Source of the DNA: Streptosporangium album | Lineage (GTDB): Bacteria; Actinomycetota; Actinomycetes; Streptosporangiales; Streptosporangiaceae | Reading direction: 5' to 3' | Length of the DNA stretch: 64,000 nt | Assembly: GCF_014203795.1 (NCBI RefSeq) | Contig: NZ_JACHJU010000001.1 | Coordinates: forward strand, 4,774,001 to 4,838,000 | Shown: positions 8,696 through 17,169 of the stretch, one piece after another | How positions within the stretch are numbered: the stretch's first letter is position 1 | How the letters are laid out: each line of letters begins with the position of its first letter | Translations under genes and position numbers: made by a program | The notes under the pieces: model-generated | Database searches by the model: none | What the model saw: only the letters and a program-made list of their open reading frames with translations | Told to the model about the DNA's origin: nothing

Positions 8696-11590
8696 GTGAT
8701 GACACAAGACCGCCGGAGCCATCGTGCATCAGGAGTCGGTAGCCGGCTCCTGCCGTCGAACTGGCGCGTCCGTCCTCGTCTGGTCGCGCTGATCCTGCTC
8801 CCCACCGCCGCGGCCGTGGGGCTGACCGGCCTCCAGCTCACCAACTCGCTGGCCAGCGCCGGGGAGTACCGCAAGATGACGGAGGTCGCCTCGCTCGTCG
8901 AGCAGCTCGGCACCCTCTCCCACGAGATGGCCGAGGAACGCGACCTCACCGCCTGGTACATCGCAGACCACCGCGGCCCCCGCCGGTTCGCCAAGGTCAA
9001 GCAGCAGCGCCAGGTGGTCGACCAGGCCAGTGAGCAGGTACAGAAGTCGATCGACGGTCTCGACCCCGGGCAGGCGGCCCGAGTTCTCGCCGAGACCTCC
9101 CAGGTGAGCAGATGGCTCAAGGGTCTGCCGGGTCTCCGCAAACCCATGGAGGGAAGCGTTCTCCCGCGTGCGGCCCTCGGGATCTACACGCGGATGATCG
9201 GCGACTTCATCACCCTCCACGACGACCTGGGCCGCAGCGGCGGCGACGAGCGCCTGATCGGCGACGCGCTCGCGCTGGGTGCGCTGACCCGGGCCAAGGA
9301 GCAGGTCGCCAGGCAGCGAGGCGTCCTGCTCGTCGGTCTGGAGGAGCGCAAGTTCGACTTCGACGACCCCGCCGAGTTCCTGGGTGCCTACAAGAGCCAG
9401 ATCAGCGAGGTGGCCTCCTTCCGCGCGACCGCCTCTCCCGGTGACATCAAGAGCTTCGAGCAGGAGGTCAGCGGCCAGAACGTCGACCGGGCCGACTTGA
9501 CGACCGCCCTCGTCAGGTCCCGCATGCGCGAGGCCCTGCCGCTGCCGCCCACGGGCCCCAAGGGGATCAACAACTGGTTCACCTCCTCCACAGCGGTCGT
9601 GGACGGCATGCGGACCGTCGAGCGCGCTCTGAGCGCCGCGGTGGTCGCCCGCAGCCAGGAGATGCAGAGCAACGAACAGCGCAGCGCCATCATCTCCGGC
9701 GCCGCGATCCTGATCCTGCTGATCCTGATCCTGCTGATCACCGCCTGGGTGGCCGGCACGCTGGTCCGGCCACTGCGCCGGCTGCGCAGCGAGGCCCTCG
9801 AAGTCGCCGACACCCGGCTGCCGGAGACCGTCCGGGTGCTGCGGGAGTCCGGTGAGCTCGCGCCGAACGTGGAGGTGCCCTCCATCGGTGTGGCCTCCCG
9901 AGACGAGATCGGGGAAGTGGCCCGGGCCTTCGACGAGGTCCACCGCGAGGCCATCCGGCTGGCGGGTGACGAGGCCCGGCTGCGGAACAACGTCAACGCC
10001 ATGTTCGTCAACCTCTCCCGGCGCACCCAGTCGCTCGTGGAGCGGCAGATCGACCTCATCGACGACCTGGAGCAGGGCGAGCAGGACGACAATCGGCTGT
10101 CCAGCCTCTTCAAGCTGGACCACCTGGCCACCCGCATGCGCCGTAACTCCGAGAACCTCCTGGTCCTCGCCGGTCAGGAGCAGAGCCGCCGGTGGAGCGA
10201 GCCGGTACCGCTGAGCGACGTCGTACGCGCCTCGCTGTCGGAGGTCGAGAACTACGAGCGGGTGTCGCTCCGGGTGGAGTCCGGCACCTCGATCATCGGT
10301 TCGGCCGTCAACGACATCGTCCACCTGATCGCCGAGCTGGTCGAGAACGCCATCTTCTTCTCGCCGCAGGACACAAAGATCATAGTTAGCAGTAACGGCA
10401 ACGAGACGGGCGCCATCATCCTGGCGGTCACCGACGCCGGCATCGGCATGAGCGACGAGGAACTGGCCGAGGCCAACCGGCGGCTGGCCGAGCCTCCCGC
10501 GGTGGACCTGTCGGTCTCCCGCAGGATGGGCCTGTTCGTGGTCGGCCGGCTGGCCATGCGTCATGGCATCCGCGTCCAGCTCCGTCGTCCGGAGGCCGGC
10601 GGCCTGAGTGCCGTCGTCCTGCTCCCGGTGCAGGTGGTCGCCCAGCTCCAGCCGGCCATGGCCGGTCAGGGCGCGTCCCAGCCGTCGCTCGGCATCGGGG
10701 CGCGCCCGGATCCGTTCGGCGCCGGCCCGGACCCGGACCCGTTCGGCACCTTCTCCGGCCGAGGGGGCGCAAGCCGGCCGTCCCCGGTCCAGGACGCTCC
10801 GGTCCCGGCTCCGGCGGCGGACCTCTGGTCGGCGCCGGTGGTGTCGGCCTCCGCGGTGGAGGACCTGTGGTCGTCACCCTTCACCTCGGTCTCGTCGCCC
10901 CCGCCTCCGGTGCCACCGGTTTCGCAGTCGTCGTTCCCGTCCTCCTGGCCGGAGGCCCCGCCGATCGATCCGTGGACGCCGCAGCGGCCGGAGACGGTAG
11001 AGAACCCGTGGGCGCCGCAGCGGCCGGAGGCTGCGGAGAACACCCAGAACATGCCCGTGGTCGAGGTGTCGTCGACGGAGCCGGAGCCGGACGAGTTCCT
11101 GCCGATCTTCGCGGCGGTGGGCTCCGACTGGTTCCGCAGCAGTTCCTCCACCGAATTTCCGCCCGAGCCCGGAGACGAGTCCGCACTCTCGTCTGATCCC
11201 GCCGGTCCCGCTGAGATCGCAGCCAGGCCCAAGCCGATGGAACAGCCGGTCCAGGAGGCCCAGCCACTGCCGGTCCGGAAGCCCCGGCAGGACCCGTCCG
11301 CCGAGAGGCAGCCGTGGAGCACCCCCGCAGACCAGGGCTGGGCCGCGGCCGAGGTGGCCAAGAAGCCCGTCGAGGGCGGCACCACCGGAGCGGGCCTGCC
11401 CAAGCGGGTCCCCAAGGCCAACCTCGTCCCCGGATCCGCCTCCGCGGCGCCGGCGGCACCGCCGCCCCCGATGCCTCCGATCTCGGCGGACCGGGTGCGC
11501 AGTCGTCTGTCCAGTTTCCAGCAAGGCGTACGGCAGGGCCGCGCTGAGATGAGTGAGCGGTCCAACGCCGTCGAGGGAGAGAAGCAGTGA
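8696..11590 (+). CDS. cvnA: Conservon sensor, histidine-kinase-like membrane protein (CvnA)
   Basis: First gene of conservon 1, 964 residues. Layout: basic N-terminus; first membrane segment near residues 27-50; a large extracytoplasmic helical sensor region (about 55-325, nitrate-sensor-like); second membrane segment near 330-356 (very Leu/Ile-rich); HAMP to about 430; an H-box-like helix LDHLATRMRRNSENLL near 473; a GHKL ATPase domain (about 535-640) with ELVENA and DAGIGM. A long Pro/Ser-rich disordered tail follows, holding the short motifs EFLPIFAAVGSDWF, GLPKRVPKANLVPG and SSFQQGVRQGRAE. The GTG at 8696 or ATG at 8699 could be the start. The stop overlaps cvnB by GTGA. Confidence 0.93.
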   Translation: MMTQDRRSHRASGVGSRLLPSNWRVRPRLVALILLPTAAAVGLTGLQLTNSLASAGEYRKMTEVASLVEQLGTLSHEMAEERDLTAWYIADHRGPRRFAKVKQQRQVVDQASEQVQKSIDGLDPGQAARVLAETSQVSRWLKGLPGLRKPMEGSVLPRAALGIYTRMIGDFITLHDDLGRSGGDERLIGDALALGALTRAKEQVARQRGVLLVGLEERKFDFDDPAEFLGAYKSQISEVASFRATASPGDIKSFEQEVSGQNVDRADLTTALVRSRMREALPLPPTGPKGINNWFTSSTAVVDGMRTVERALSAAVVARSQEMQSNEQRSAIISGAAILILLILILLITAWVAGTLVRPLRRLRSEALEVADTRLPETVRVLRESGELAPNVEVPSIGVASRDEIGEVARAFDEVHREAIRLAGDEARLRNNVNAMFVNLSRRTQSLVERQIDLIDDLEQGEQDDNRLSSLFKLDHLATRMRRNSENLLVLAGQEQSRRWSEPVPLSDVVRASLSEVENYERVSLRVESGTSIIGSAVNDIVHLIAELVENAIFFSPQDTKIIVSSNGNETGAIILAVTDAGIGMSDEELAEANRRLAEPPAVDLSVSRRMGLFVVGRLAMRHGIRVQLRRPEAGGLSAVVLLPVQVVAQLQPAMAGQGASQPSLGIGARPDPFGAGPDPDPFGTFSGRGGASRPSPVQDAPVPAPAADLWSAPVVSASAVEDLWSSPFTSVSSPPPPVPPVSQSSFPSSWPEAPPIDPWTPQRPETVENPWAPQRPEAAENTQNMPVVEVSSTEPEPDEFLPIFAAVGSDWFRSSSSTEFPPEPGDESALSSDPAGPAEIAARPKPMEQPVQEAQPLPVRKPRQDPSAERQPWSTPADQGWAAAEVAKKPVEGGTTGAGLPKRVPKANLVPGSASAAPAAPPPPMPPISADRVRSRLSSFQQGVRQGRAEMSERSNAVEGEKQ

Positions 11591-12009
11591 ACCACCAACT
11601 CAGTCAGGCCGCACGCGGCTTCAATTGGCTGATCACCGAGTTCGTCAAGGAGATGCCCGGAGTCGCCCACGCGGTGATCGTCTCCGCGGACGGTCTTCCA
11701 CTGGCGTACTCGCAGGGCTTCCCGAGGGACCGCGCCGACCAGCTCGCTGCGATCACGGCCGGCCTGATCAGCCTGACCCAGGGGGCATCCCGGGTCTTCG
11801 AGGGCGGCCCCGTCGCCCAGACCGTGATCGAGATGCAGCGCGGCCTTCTGTTGACCATGTCGATCAGCGACGGTTCCGCGCTCGCCGTACTGGCCTCGCC
11901 GGACTGCGACATGGGCCTGGTGGCCTACCAGATGACTCTGCTTGCAGAGCGTGCCGGGCAGGCGCTCACGCCTGCACTCAGGGCCGAGCTGCAGTCAGCT
12001 CAGCGATAG
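11587..12009 (+). CDS. cvnB: Roadblock/LC7 domain protein (CvnB)
   Basis: Small cytoplasmic protein of 140 residues, a single roadblock/LC7 domain (AVIVSADGLPLAYS at the start; core GLISLTQGASRVFEGG). In conservons, CvnB-type proteins bind the kinase-like CvnA and are thought to act like the regulators of Ras-type GTPases. The GTG start overlaps the cvnA stop by four bases, so expression is coupled. Confidence 0.93.
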   Translation: MNHQLSQAARGFNWLITEFVKEMPGVAHAVIVSADGLPLAYSQGFPRDRADQLAAITAGLISLTQGASRVFEGGPVAQTVIEMQRGLLLTMSISDGSALAVLASPDCDMGLVAYQMTLLAERAGQALTPALRAELQSAQR

Positions 12010-12018
12010 GGAGGTGAT

Positions 12019-12420
12019 ATGGACGCACCGGGATGGCGTGGACCGGGGGAGGAAAACCCGAACACGTCTCAGGCCAAGAGCGGGCGAGATCGTTTGATTC
12101 GCCCCTACGCTGTTACCGGGGGAAGGACCGCCCCTCGGATGCAGCTCGCACTCGAGGCGCTGGTCTCCTCGGCGACGTTCGTGAGCGTGGATACGGGCAC
12201 GCTCTCCACGGAGTATCAGGCCATCATCTCGTTGTCCCAGCAAGTGCGTTCGGTTGCGGAGCTCTCGGCTCTGCTGCGCATGCCGCTGGGCGTGACCCGG
12301 GTCCTGATCGCGGACATGGCGGCCGAGGGCCTGGTGCAGATCCACCAGCCGTCACTGGATGCCGGAAAGCCGGATCTCAACTTGCTTGAAAGGGTGCTCA
12401 GTGGGCTTCGCAGGCTCTGA
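12019..12420 (+). CDS. cvnC: DUF742 protein (CvnC)
   Basis: 133-residue DUF742 protein. It contains the family signature RPYAVTGGRT followed by a winged-helix-like region (VRSVAELSALLRMPLGVTRV) and the closing LNLLERVLSGLRRL. The ATG at 12019 has GGGAGGTG upstream. Its 3' end overlaps the GTPase gene by 20 bases, an arrangement repeated exactly in conservon 2. Confidence 0.93.
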   Translation: MDAPGWRGPGEENPNTSQAKSGRDRLIRPYAVTGGRTAPRMQLALEALVSSATFVSVDTGTLSTEYQAIISLSQQVRSVAELSALLRMPLGVTRVLIADMAAEGLVQIHQPSLDAGKPDLNLLERVLSGLRRL

Positions 12421-12967
12421 CGCCGGAATGACGTCGACGAAGATCGTTGTCGCCGGAGGATTCGGTGTCGGCAAGACGACCTTCGTCGGCGCGGTCTCCG
12501 AGATCATGCCGCTGACCACGGAAGCGGTGATGACAGAGGCCAGTGCGGAGGTCGACGACCTTTCGCACATCCCGACCAAGCGGACCACCACGGTGGCCAT
12601 GGACTTCGGCCGGGTTTCGCTGGACCGTGACCTGATCCTGTACCTGTTCGGTACGCCTGGTCAGCATCGGTTCTGGTTCATGTGGGACGACCTCGTGAAG
12701 GGCGCGATCGGTGCGATCGTGCTGGTCGACACCCGGCGGCTGGCTGACAGCTTCCCGGCGATCGACTACTTCGAGGAGGCCGGCCTACCGTTCGTCGTGG
12801 CCCTCAACGGCTTCGGCGGCTCGCACATCCACGGTGAGGAGGAGGTGCGGGAGGCTCTGACGATCTCCCCGCACATTCCGATCGTCCGGACCGACGCCCG
12901 GTCCCGCGACGCCGTGAAGTCGACCTTGATCACATTGGTCGAGCACGTCCTCACCCTCCGGGTGTGA
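12401..12967 (+). CDS. cvnD: Conservon Ras-like GTP-binding protein (CvnD)
   Basis: 188-residue small GTPase-like ATP/GTP-binding protein. P-loop GGFGVGKTTFVG lies near residue 19, a switch-like TTVAMDFG follows, then the G3-region FGTPGQHRFWFMWDD. The usual NKxD base-specificity motif is replaced by ALNGFGG, as in other CvnD proteins. The GTG at 12401, overlapping cvnC by 20 bases, is preferred over the longer frame at 12359 because conservon 2 has the same geometry. No cytochrome P450 gene (cvnE) follows; a long hairpin ends the operon. Confidence 0.92.
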   Translation: MGFAGSDAGMTSTKIVVAGGFGVGKTTFVGAVSEIMPLTTEAVMTEASAEVDDLSHIPTKRTTTVAMDFGRVSLDRDLILYLFGTPGQHRFWFMWDDLVKGAIGAIVLVDTRRLADSFPAIDYFEEAGLPFVVALNGFGGSHIHGEEEVREALTISPHIPIVRTDARSRDAVKSTLITLVEHVLTLRV

Positions 12968-12968
12968 C

Positions 12969-13033
12969 CCGCGGCGTGGGTCCACGGCCACCGAGCCTCA
13001 TGGCTCGCCTCCGGCTGTGGGCCCACGCCGCGG
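12969..13033. terminator. Long bidirectional terminator hairpin between convergent operons
   Basis: A perfect 12-base pair of arms (CCGCGGCGTGGG at 12969, its complement ending at 13033) encloses further pairing segments: CCAC-type arms and CGAGCC/GGCTCG around a TCAT loop. It starts two bases after the cvnD stop and lies 52 bases from the end of the convergent permease gene. It probably blocks read-through from both sides. There is no clear U-tract. Confidence 0.75.
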
Positions 13034-13084
13034 CTCTCCGGAACGGCTGGTCTCGTCGTTCACGTCGCCTCCGGGGTGCTGCCG

Positions 13085-13873
13085 TCAGCCCTTCCCGCCG
13101 GCGCGGTGCCAGGCGAGCATGCGCCGCTCGAAGCTCAGGAAAGCGGTGTTCAGCACGAGCCCCAGCGTCCCGAGGAGCACGATGGCGGTCCACATGGACA
13201 GCACGTCCACCTGACTCTGGGCGATCAGCATGCGGTAACCGATCCCCTCGGTGCTGCCGACGTACTCCGAGACGATCATCATGATCAGGGCCAGCGCGAC
13301 GCTGATCCTCAATCCGGCGAAGATCTTGGGGGACGCGGCGGGAAGGATGACCCGGATCAGCCGTTCCCTCCTGGACACGCCGAACACCTCGGCTGCCTCC
13401 AGGTACCGCCGGTCCACGTAGCGGGCGCCGTCCAGCGCGTTGAGGAGGACGGGCCAGGAGACACCGAAGACGATGGCCGTCAGCTGAAGCGGCGTGCCCA
13501 CGCCCGTCATGGTCATGAAGATCGGGATCAGCAGGGGCGGCGGGACCGAGCGGAAGAAGTGGACCAGCGGGTTGACGACGTCGCACAGCACCGGCGACCG
13601 GCCCAGCGCGACCCCCGCCGCGATCGCGACGACGCAGGCGCCCGCCCAGCCCAGGACCAGGCGGCCCAGACTGGGCAGCAGGTGATCGAGCGCCTCCTGG
13701 GTCAGGAAGGCGTGGAGAAGCGGTCCGGAGAACCACAGTTCGTGCAGGCGCACCAGGATGGCCGAGGGCGGCGGGAAGTAGACGGCCCCGGCCGTCCTGG
13801 AGACCGCCTCCCACGCGAGGAGGGCGGCCGGCACGATCCACATCCAGGCGATCCGCAAGATGATCGCTCTCAT
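13085..13873 (-). CDS. ABC transporter permease, SsuC/TauC family
   Basis: 262-residue inner-membrane subunit of a sulfonate/nitrate/taurine-type importer. It starts MRAIILRIAWMWIVPAALLA, contains VYFPPPSAILVRLHELW, the typical region after TM1 of this family, and an EAA-like loop AAEVFGVSRRERLIRVILPA. The ATG at 13873 overlaps the stop of the upstream permease by four bases; a longer frame to 13972 is rejected. Third gene of a binding-protein, permease, permease operon read leftwards. The substrate is unknown. Confidence 0.88.
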   Translation of the reverse strand: MRAIILRIAWMWIVPAALLAWEAVSRTAGAVYFPPPSAILVRLHELWFSGPLLHAFLTQEALDHLLPSLGRLVLGWAGACVVAIAAGVALGRSPVLCDVVNPLVHFFRSVPPPLLIPIFMTMTGVGTPLQLTAIVFGVSWPVLLNALDGARYVDRRYLEAAEVFGVSRRERLIRVILPAASPKIFAGLRISVALALIMMIVSEYVGSTEGIGYRMLIAQSQVDVLSMWTAIVLLGTLGLVLNTAFLSFERRMLAWHRAGGKG

Positions 13874-14643
13874 GTCGCCTCCTCTCCGGCCTGGGTGCGG
13901 TGCCAGCGGAAGACCCGCCGTTCCGCTCCGGCCAGCACCGAGTTGACCGCCAGGCCGATCATCCCCGTCCACAGGGTGGCCGCGATCATCAGGTCGCGGC
14001 GGTTGCCCGCAGCGGCGCCGGTCACGAAGGTCCCGATGCCCTCCCCGCCCGCCACCAGCTCCACGCTCACCGCGACGATGAGGGCGACCGAGCTCGCGAT
14101 CCGCACACCCGTGCCGATGAACGGCGCCGCACTCGGCAACGACACCAGGCGTACGACGGCATAGGGGCCGAAACCGAAGCCGCGCAGCGTCTCCTTGGCG
14201 AGAGGGTCGACGTCGTGCAGGCCGTACAGCGTGTTGATGAGCAGCGGCCAGCAGGACGTGTAGACGACGAGCGCGATCTTCCCCTGTTCTCCGGAGGAGA
14301 ACAGGAACATGGCCAGGGGCAGCAGGGCGACCGAGGGGATCGGCCGCAGGAACTCCACCAGCGGCCGTACGGTGCGCTCGACCGTGGGCAGGGTGCCCAT
14401 CACCACGCCGGACGGCACGGCCACCACGACGGCCAGCGCCAGACCGATCACGCAGGAGGAGAGGGTGACACCTACCGCGAGGAGGAACTCGCCGTCGGCG
14501 AGAAGACCGGCCGCGCCGACCAGGACGGTGGAGGGGAGCGGGACCAGATAGGGATCGACGGCTCCGGTCCTGCCCAGGACCTCCATGACGAGGAGGAGTC
14601 CCGCGACGCCCAGGGCGCCGCGGAGCGCCCTTCCGGCCGTCAT
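13870..14643 (-). CDS. ABC transporter permease, SsuC/TauC family
   Basis: 257-residue membrane subunit, paralogous to its neighbour. MTAGRALRGALGVAGLLLVM opens the protein, and LVPLPSTVLVGAAGLL and VEFLRPIPSVALLPLAMFLF are family landmarks. The ATG at 14643 overlaps the binding-protein stop (ATGA), which decides the start against the much longer upstream frame. Two different permeases in one operon suggest a heterodimeric channel. Confidence 0.88.
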   Translation of the reverse strand: MTAGRALRGALGVAGLLLVMEVLGRTGAVDPYLVPLPSTVLVGAAGLLADGEFLLAVGVTLSSCVIGLALAVVVAVPSGVVMGTLPTVERTVRPLVEFLRPIPSVALLPLAMFLFSSGEQGKIALVVYTSCWPLLINTLYGLHDVDPLAKETLRGFGFGPYAVVRLVSLPSAAPFIGTGVRIASSVALIVAVSVELVAGGEGIGTFVTGAAAGNRRDLMIAATLWTGMIGLAVNSVLAGAERRVFRWHRTQAGEEAT

Positions 14644-15626
14644 CGCGGGGTGGCGGCCACGAGGGCGGTGGCGTCGATCTTCGACTTGGTGATCTGGAAC
14701 TCGCTCAGCAGATCGGCCACACGCTGGATGCGGGCCGGGTCGAGCGAGGTGGAGAAGGTGCCCATGGTCATGGTCGAGGCGACCTCGGCGGGAATCCGGG
14801 TGAAGGTCGGGATGACCTTGTCGAGCTCCTGCCGGTCGGACGCGGCGATCTGCTGCGCCTTGCCGATCGCGCGCTGGAAGGCGGCGGCGGTCTTGGGATA
14901 CTTCGACACCCAGTCCGCGGTGGTCGCCCAGCCGTCCAGCGGAAGTCCCTCGGCCGGGCCGGACAGGGTGTCGATCAGCAGGCGGCCGCCGAGGTCCTTC
15001 TTCGCGGCGGATATGTAGGGCTCGGTGAGCCATGCCGCGTCGACGGTGCCCGCCTTGAGTTGGTTGAGCTGTTCGGCGAAGGGCACCGGCACGAAGGTGA
15101 CGTCACCCGGGGCCAGGCCCTCGGCCTTCAGCTGCGCGCGGACGGTCACCTCGCCCAGGGCCTTGAGCACGTTCACCGCGATCTTCTTGCCCTTGAGGTC
15201 CTTCGGTTCCCTGATCGGAGAGTCCTTGGTGACGACGACCCCGTTGACGCCCGGGGCGCCCTGCTGCGACTCCGCGAGCATCTTGAGCTTGGCCACGCCG
15301 GAGTCGCTGATCGTGATCAGTGACACGTAGCTGGTCAGGAACGCGTCGATGCCACCGTTGAGGATCCTCGGCATCACGGGCTGGGGGGCCTGGATGGTCT
15401 CCGTCTTGACGGTCAGGCCCTCGGCCTTGAAGAAGCCCTTCTCCTGTGCGATGAAGAGGGGAGCGGAGGAGGGCACCGGGACGACGCCGACGGTGAGCTC
15501 GGTCTTCTCCAGGCCTCCGGGGTTGGCGGGTCCGGCCGCCTCGGTTCCGGAACCGCCACAGGCGGCGAGCGTGAGGGCCGCCGTGAGGCCAATCAGGGAA
15601 TTACGGACGACGCGTCTAGTCCTCAT
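14640..15626 (-). CDS. NMT1/SsuA-like ABC substrate-binding lipoprotein
   Basis: 328-residue receptor with a lipoprotein signal (MRTRRVVRNSLIGLTAALTLAAC, lipobox LAAC with Cys23). The mature protein begins with the family pattern LTVGVVPVPSSAPLFIAQEKGFF and contains DAFLTSYVSLITISDSG. SsuA/NMT1/THI5-like receptors bind sulfonates, nitrate, pyrimidine precursors or other small anions; which one applies here is not evident. It heads the leftward operon with the two permeases and is paralogous to the receptor at 17170. Confidence 0.9.
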   Translation of the reverse strand: MRTRRVVRNSLIGLTAALTLAACGGSGTEAAGPANPGGLEKTELTVGVVPVPSSAPLFIAQEKGFFKAEGLTVKTETIQAPQPVMPRILNGGIDAFLTSYVSLITISDSGVAKLKMLAESQQGAPGVNGVVVTKDSPIREPKDLKGKKIAVNVLKALGEVTVRAQLKAEGLAPGDVTFVPVPFAEQLNQLKAGTVDAAWLTEPYISAAKKDLGGRLLIDTLSGPAEGLPLDGWATTADWVSKYPKTAAAFQRAIGKAQQIAASDRQELDKVIPTFTRIPAEVASTMTMGTFSTSLDPARIQRVADLLSEFQITKSKIDATALVAATPR

Positions 15627-16078
15627 GGATTCTCCCGAGCTGAAGGAAACCGCGCTTCACCGGTATACGAGATCATCGGAGTCGTCGGGGAGGTCGCGGA
15701 ACAACCGCGTGTCAGTTTAGCGGACAAAGATCGTCAGACCCAGTTATGCGGCTGGGAAGGCATATGCCGAATGGGACCTTGACAGCACTCCCTCATGTCC
15801 ACTGAAATTGGAAATGTGGGAATTCCGATTACGATTCGAGTGCGATTCGAGTGCGATTCGGATGCGAGGAGTGTTGTTTTTCGGGAGTCCGGGCGCACCG
15901 TATTCGTCCGCGCCGGCCGGATTCCGCCGGAACGCGCGACCGGATGGGCGGCGGAGTGGTCGCGAATCGGTGGATTCGGGGGTGATGAGGATCACCGGGA
16001 CCGCCGTTTCGTGAAATCGGCGGGAAATCTGAATTTTTCATCAGGAAAATCGCTCATGCACGAGACGCGCATGGCTTG
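15627..16078. other. Non-coding or weakly coding spacer upstream of the leftward importer
   Basis: About 450 bases with no convincing gene. It contains the presumed promoter region of the leftward importer, an 11-base tandem repeat at 15833-15865 and a rightward frame from 15795 to 16079 (94 codons, ending MHETRMA) that stops directly at a terminator-like hairpin. That frame has no recognised family and no strong ribosome site. Confidence 0.5.
15833..15865. repeat. Three tandem 11-base repeats
   Basis: GATTCGAGTGC occurs twice in direct succession, followed by GATTCGGATGC with two changes. The 11-base period is close to one helical turn, so a protein could contact all copies on one DNA face. 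It lies about 207 bases upstream of the leftward binding-protein start. Confidence 0.8.
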
Positions 16079-16117
16079 AGCTGCGGTCCGGGGGCGTACG
16101 CCTCCGCCGCAGCTTTT
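16079..16117 (+). terminator. Rho-independent terminator-like hairpin
   Basis: AGCTGCGG and CCGCAGCT form perfect 8-base arms around a GC-rich 20-base loop that can pair further, followed by TTTT on the + strand. The orientation fits transcription coming from 15.8 kb rightwards, where only the doubtful 94-codon frame lies. It also lies just past the 3' end of the leftward ATPase gene and might act on that transcript as a simple hairpin. Confidence 0.55.
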
Positions 16118-16135
16118 GGATGACCGTTCAGATCG

Positions 16136-16912
16136 TCACGAGGTGACGGCCGCCTGGAACCCCCTGACCAGGCGCCCGACCTCGGCGCGGAGCCGGACGA
16201 ACTCCGGATGCTCCCTGGTGGAGATCTGGTTACGGGGACCTGAGAGGTTCACGTCCAGGTCGCCGACGACCTTCGCGGGCGCCTTGGACAGCACGACGAC
16301 CCGGTCCCCGACGTAGACGCTCTCGTCGATGTCGTGGGTGATCAGGACGATCGTCATCTTGTGGTGCTCCCTGACCTGCAGGACGAGATCCTCCAGGTCC
16401 TCCCTGGTCTGGGCGTCGACGGAGCCGAACGGCTCGTCCATCAGCATCAGCGCGGGGCGGTAGGCCAGCGCGCGGGCGATCGCCACGCGCTGCTGCATGC
16501 CGCCGGACAGCTCGAACGGATACTTGCCCGCGGCGGCGGGCAGGCCGACCTGTTCCAGTGCGTCCTGGGCGGCCTCCTTGCGCTGCTTGCGGTCCATGTT
16601 CCGCCGGCGCAGGGGCAGGGCGACGTTGTCGCCCACCGACATCCAGGGGAACAGGGAACGGCTGTAGTCCTGGAAGACGACGGCCAGGTTGTCGGGCGTC
16701 TGCCGTACCGGGACTCCGCCCACTTTGATGTCTCCGCTGGTCGGCTTGATGAGGCCGGCGATGGAGCGCAGCAGAGTGGACTTCCCGCAGCCTGAGGGGC
16801 CGACGATGCAGAGGAGTTCACCTTCGGCGACGCTCAGTTCGAGCCCGTCAATGGCCCGGTGCGCGTTCTCGCCACTGCCGTAGGTGTGGGTGAGGTTGGC
16901 GATCTCAAGCAA
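16136..16912 (-). CDS. ABC transporter ATP-binding protein, SsuB/TauB family
   Basis: 258-residue ATPase. Walker A GPSGCGKSTLL near residue 44, signature LSGGMQQR, Walker B ALMLMDEPFGSVD and switch VLITHDIDES are all intact. The TTG at 16912 is preferred (AGGA six bases upstream; protein opens LLEIANLTHTYG); an ATG at 16969 would add 19 residues of poor character. It is the only ATPase beside two complete receptor-permease-permease sets, one on each side, so it may energise both. Confidence 0.88.
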   Translation of the reverse strand: MLEIANLTHTYGSGENAHRAIDGLELSVAEGELLCIVGPSGCGKSTLLRSIAGLIKPTSGDIKVGGVPVRQTPDNLAVVFQDYSRSLFPWMSVGDNVALPLRRRNMDRKQRKEAAQDALEQVGLPAAAGKYPFELSGGMQQRVAIARALAYRPALMLMDEPFGSVDAQTREDLEDLVLQVREHHKMTIVLITHDIDESVYVGDRVVVLSKAPAKVVGDLDVNLSGPRNQISTREHPEFVRLRAEVGRLVRGFQAAVTS

Positions 16913-17024
16913 GGTGATTCCTAGGATGCGATCAGCTGGTGCGTGTGCGGGGACTCTAGCGGAGTTCAAATACCGCAGTCACGGTATGTCCAATTTGTGC
17001 CCGTGTGTCAATCGTTGCCGCTAA

Positions 17025-17059
17025 TGACACTAAGTAGGAAATTTGGTACTGAAGTGTCA
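17025..17059. promoter_or_regulatory. Inverted repeat in the divergent importer promoter region
   Basis: TGACACT and AGTGTCA form perfect 7-base arms 21 bases apart, in A/T-rich DNA between the leftward ATPase and the rightward importer operon. A third related TGTCA lies nearby at 17006-17010. This looks like an operator for a dimeric regulator acting on one or both directions, but no regulator gene adjoins it. Confidence 0.4.
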
Positions 17060-17128
17060 GAAGTCATTTCATGGACATGTATGTGCGCTACGATCCTCAC
17101 CATTCCCTTCTCGAAGATCGTTTCTTCA

Positions 17129-17158
17129 TGCTGTGCGGTCTTCTCTTGCTGTGCGGTC
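17129..17158. repeat. Direct repeat just upstream of the rightward binding-protein gene
   Basis: TGCTGTGCGGTC occurs at 17129-17140 and again at 17147-17158, an 18-base period. The second copy ends 12 bases before the ATG and touches the GGAGG ribosome site. It could be an operator or an mRNA element. Confidence 0.6.
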
Positions 17159-17169
17159 CTGGAGGATCC

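Noticed and set aside
8729..10564. 611-codon leftward open frame
   Set aside because: Mirror of cvnA1 coding; composition and repeats are those of a third-position GC shadow.
15833..15865. Possible CRISPR-like repeat
   Set aside because: Units are 11 bases with no spacers and no cas genes; simple tandem repeat.
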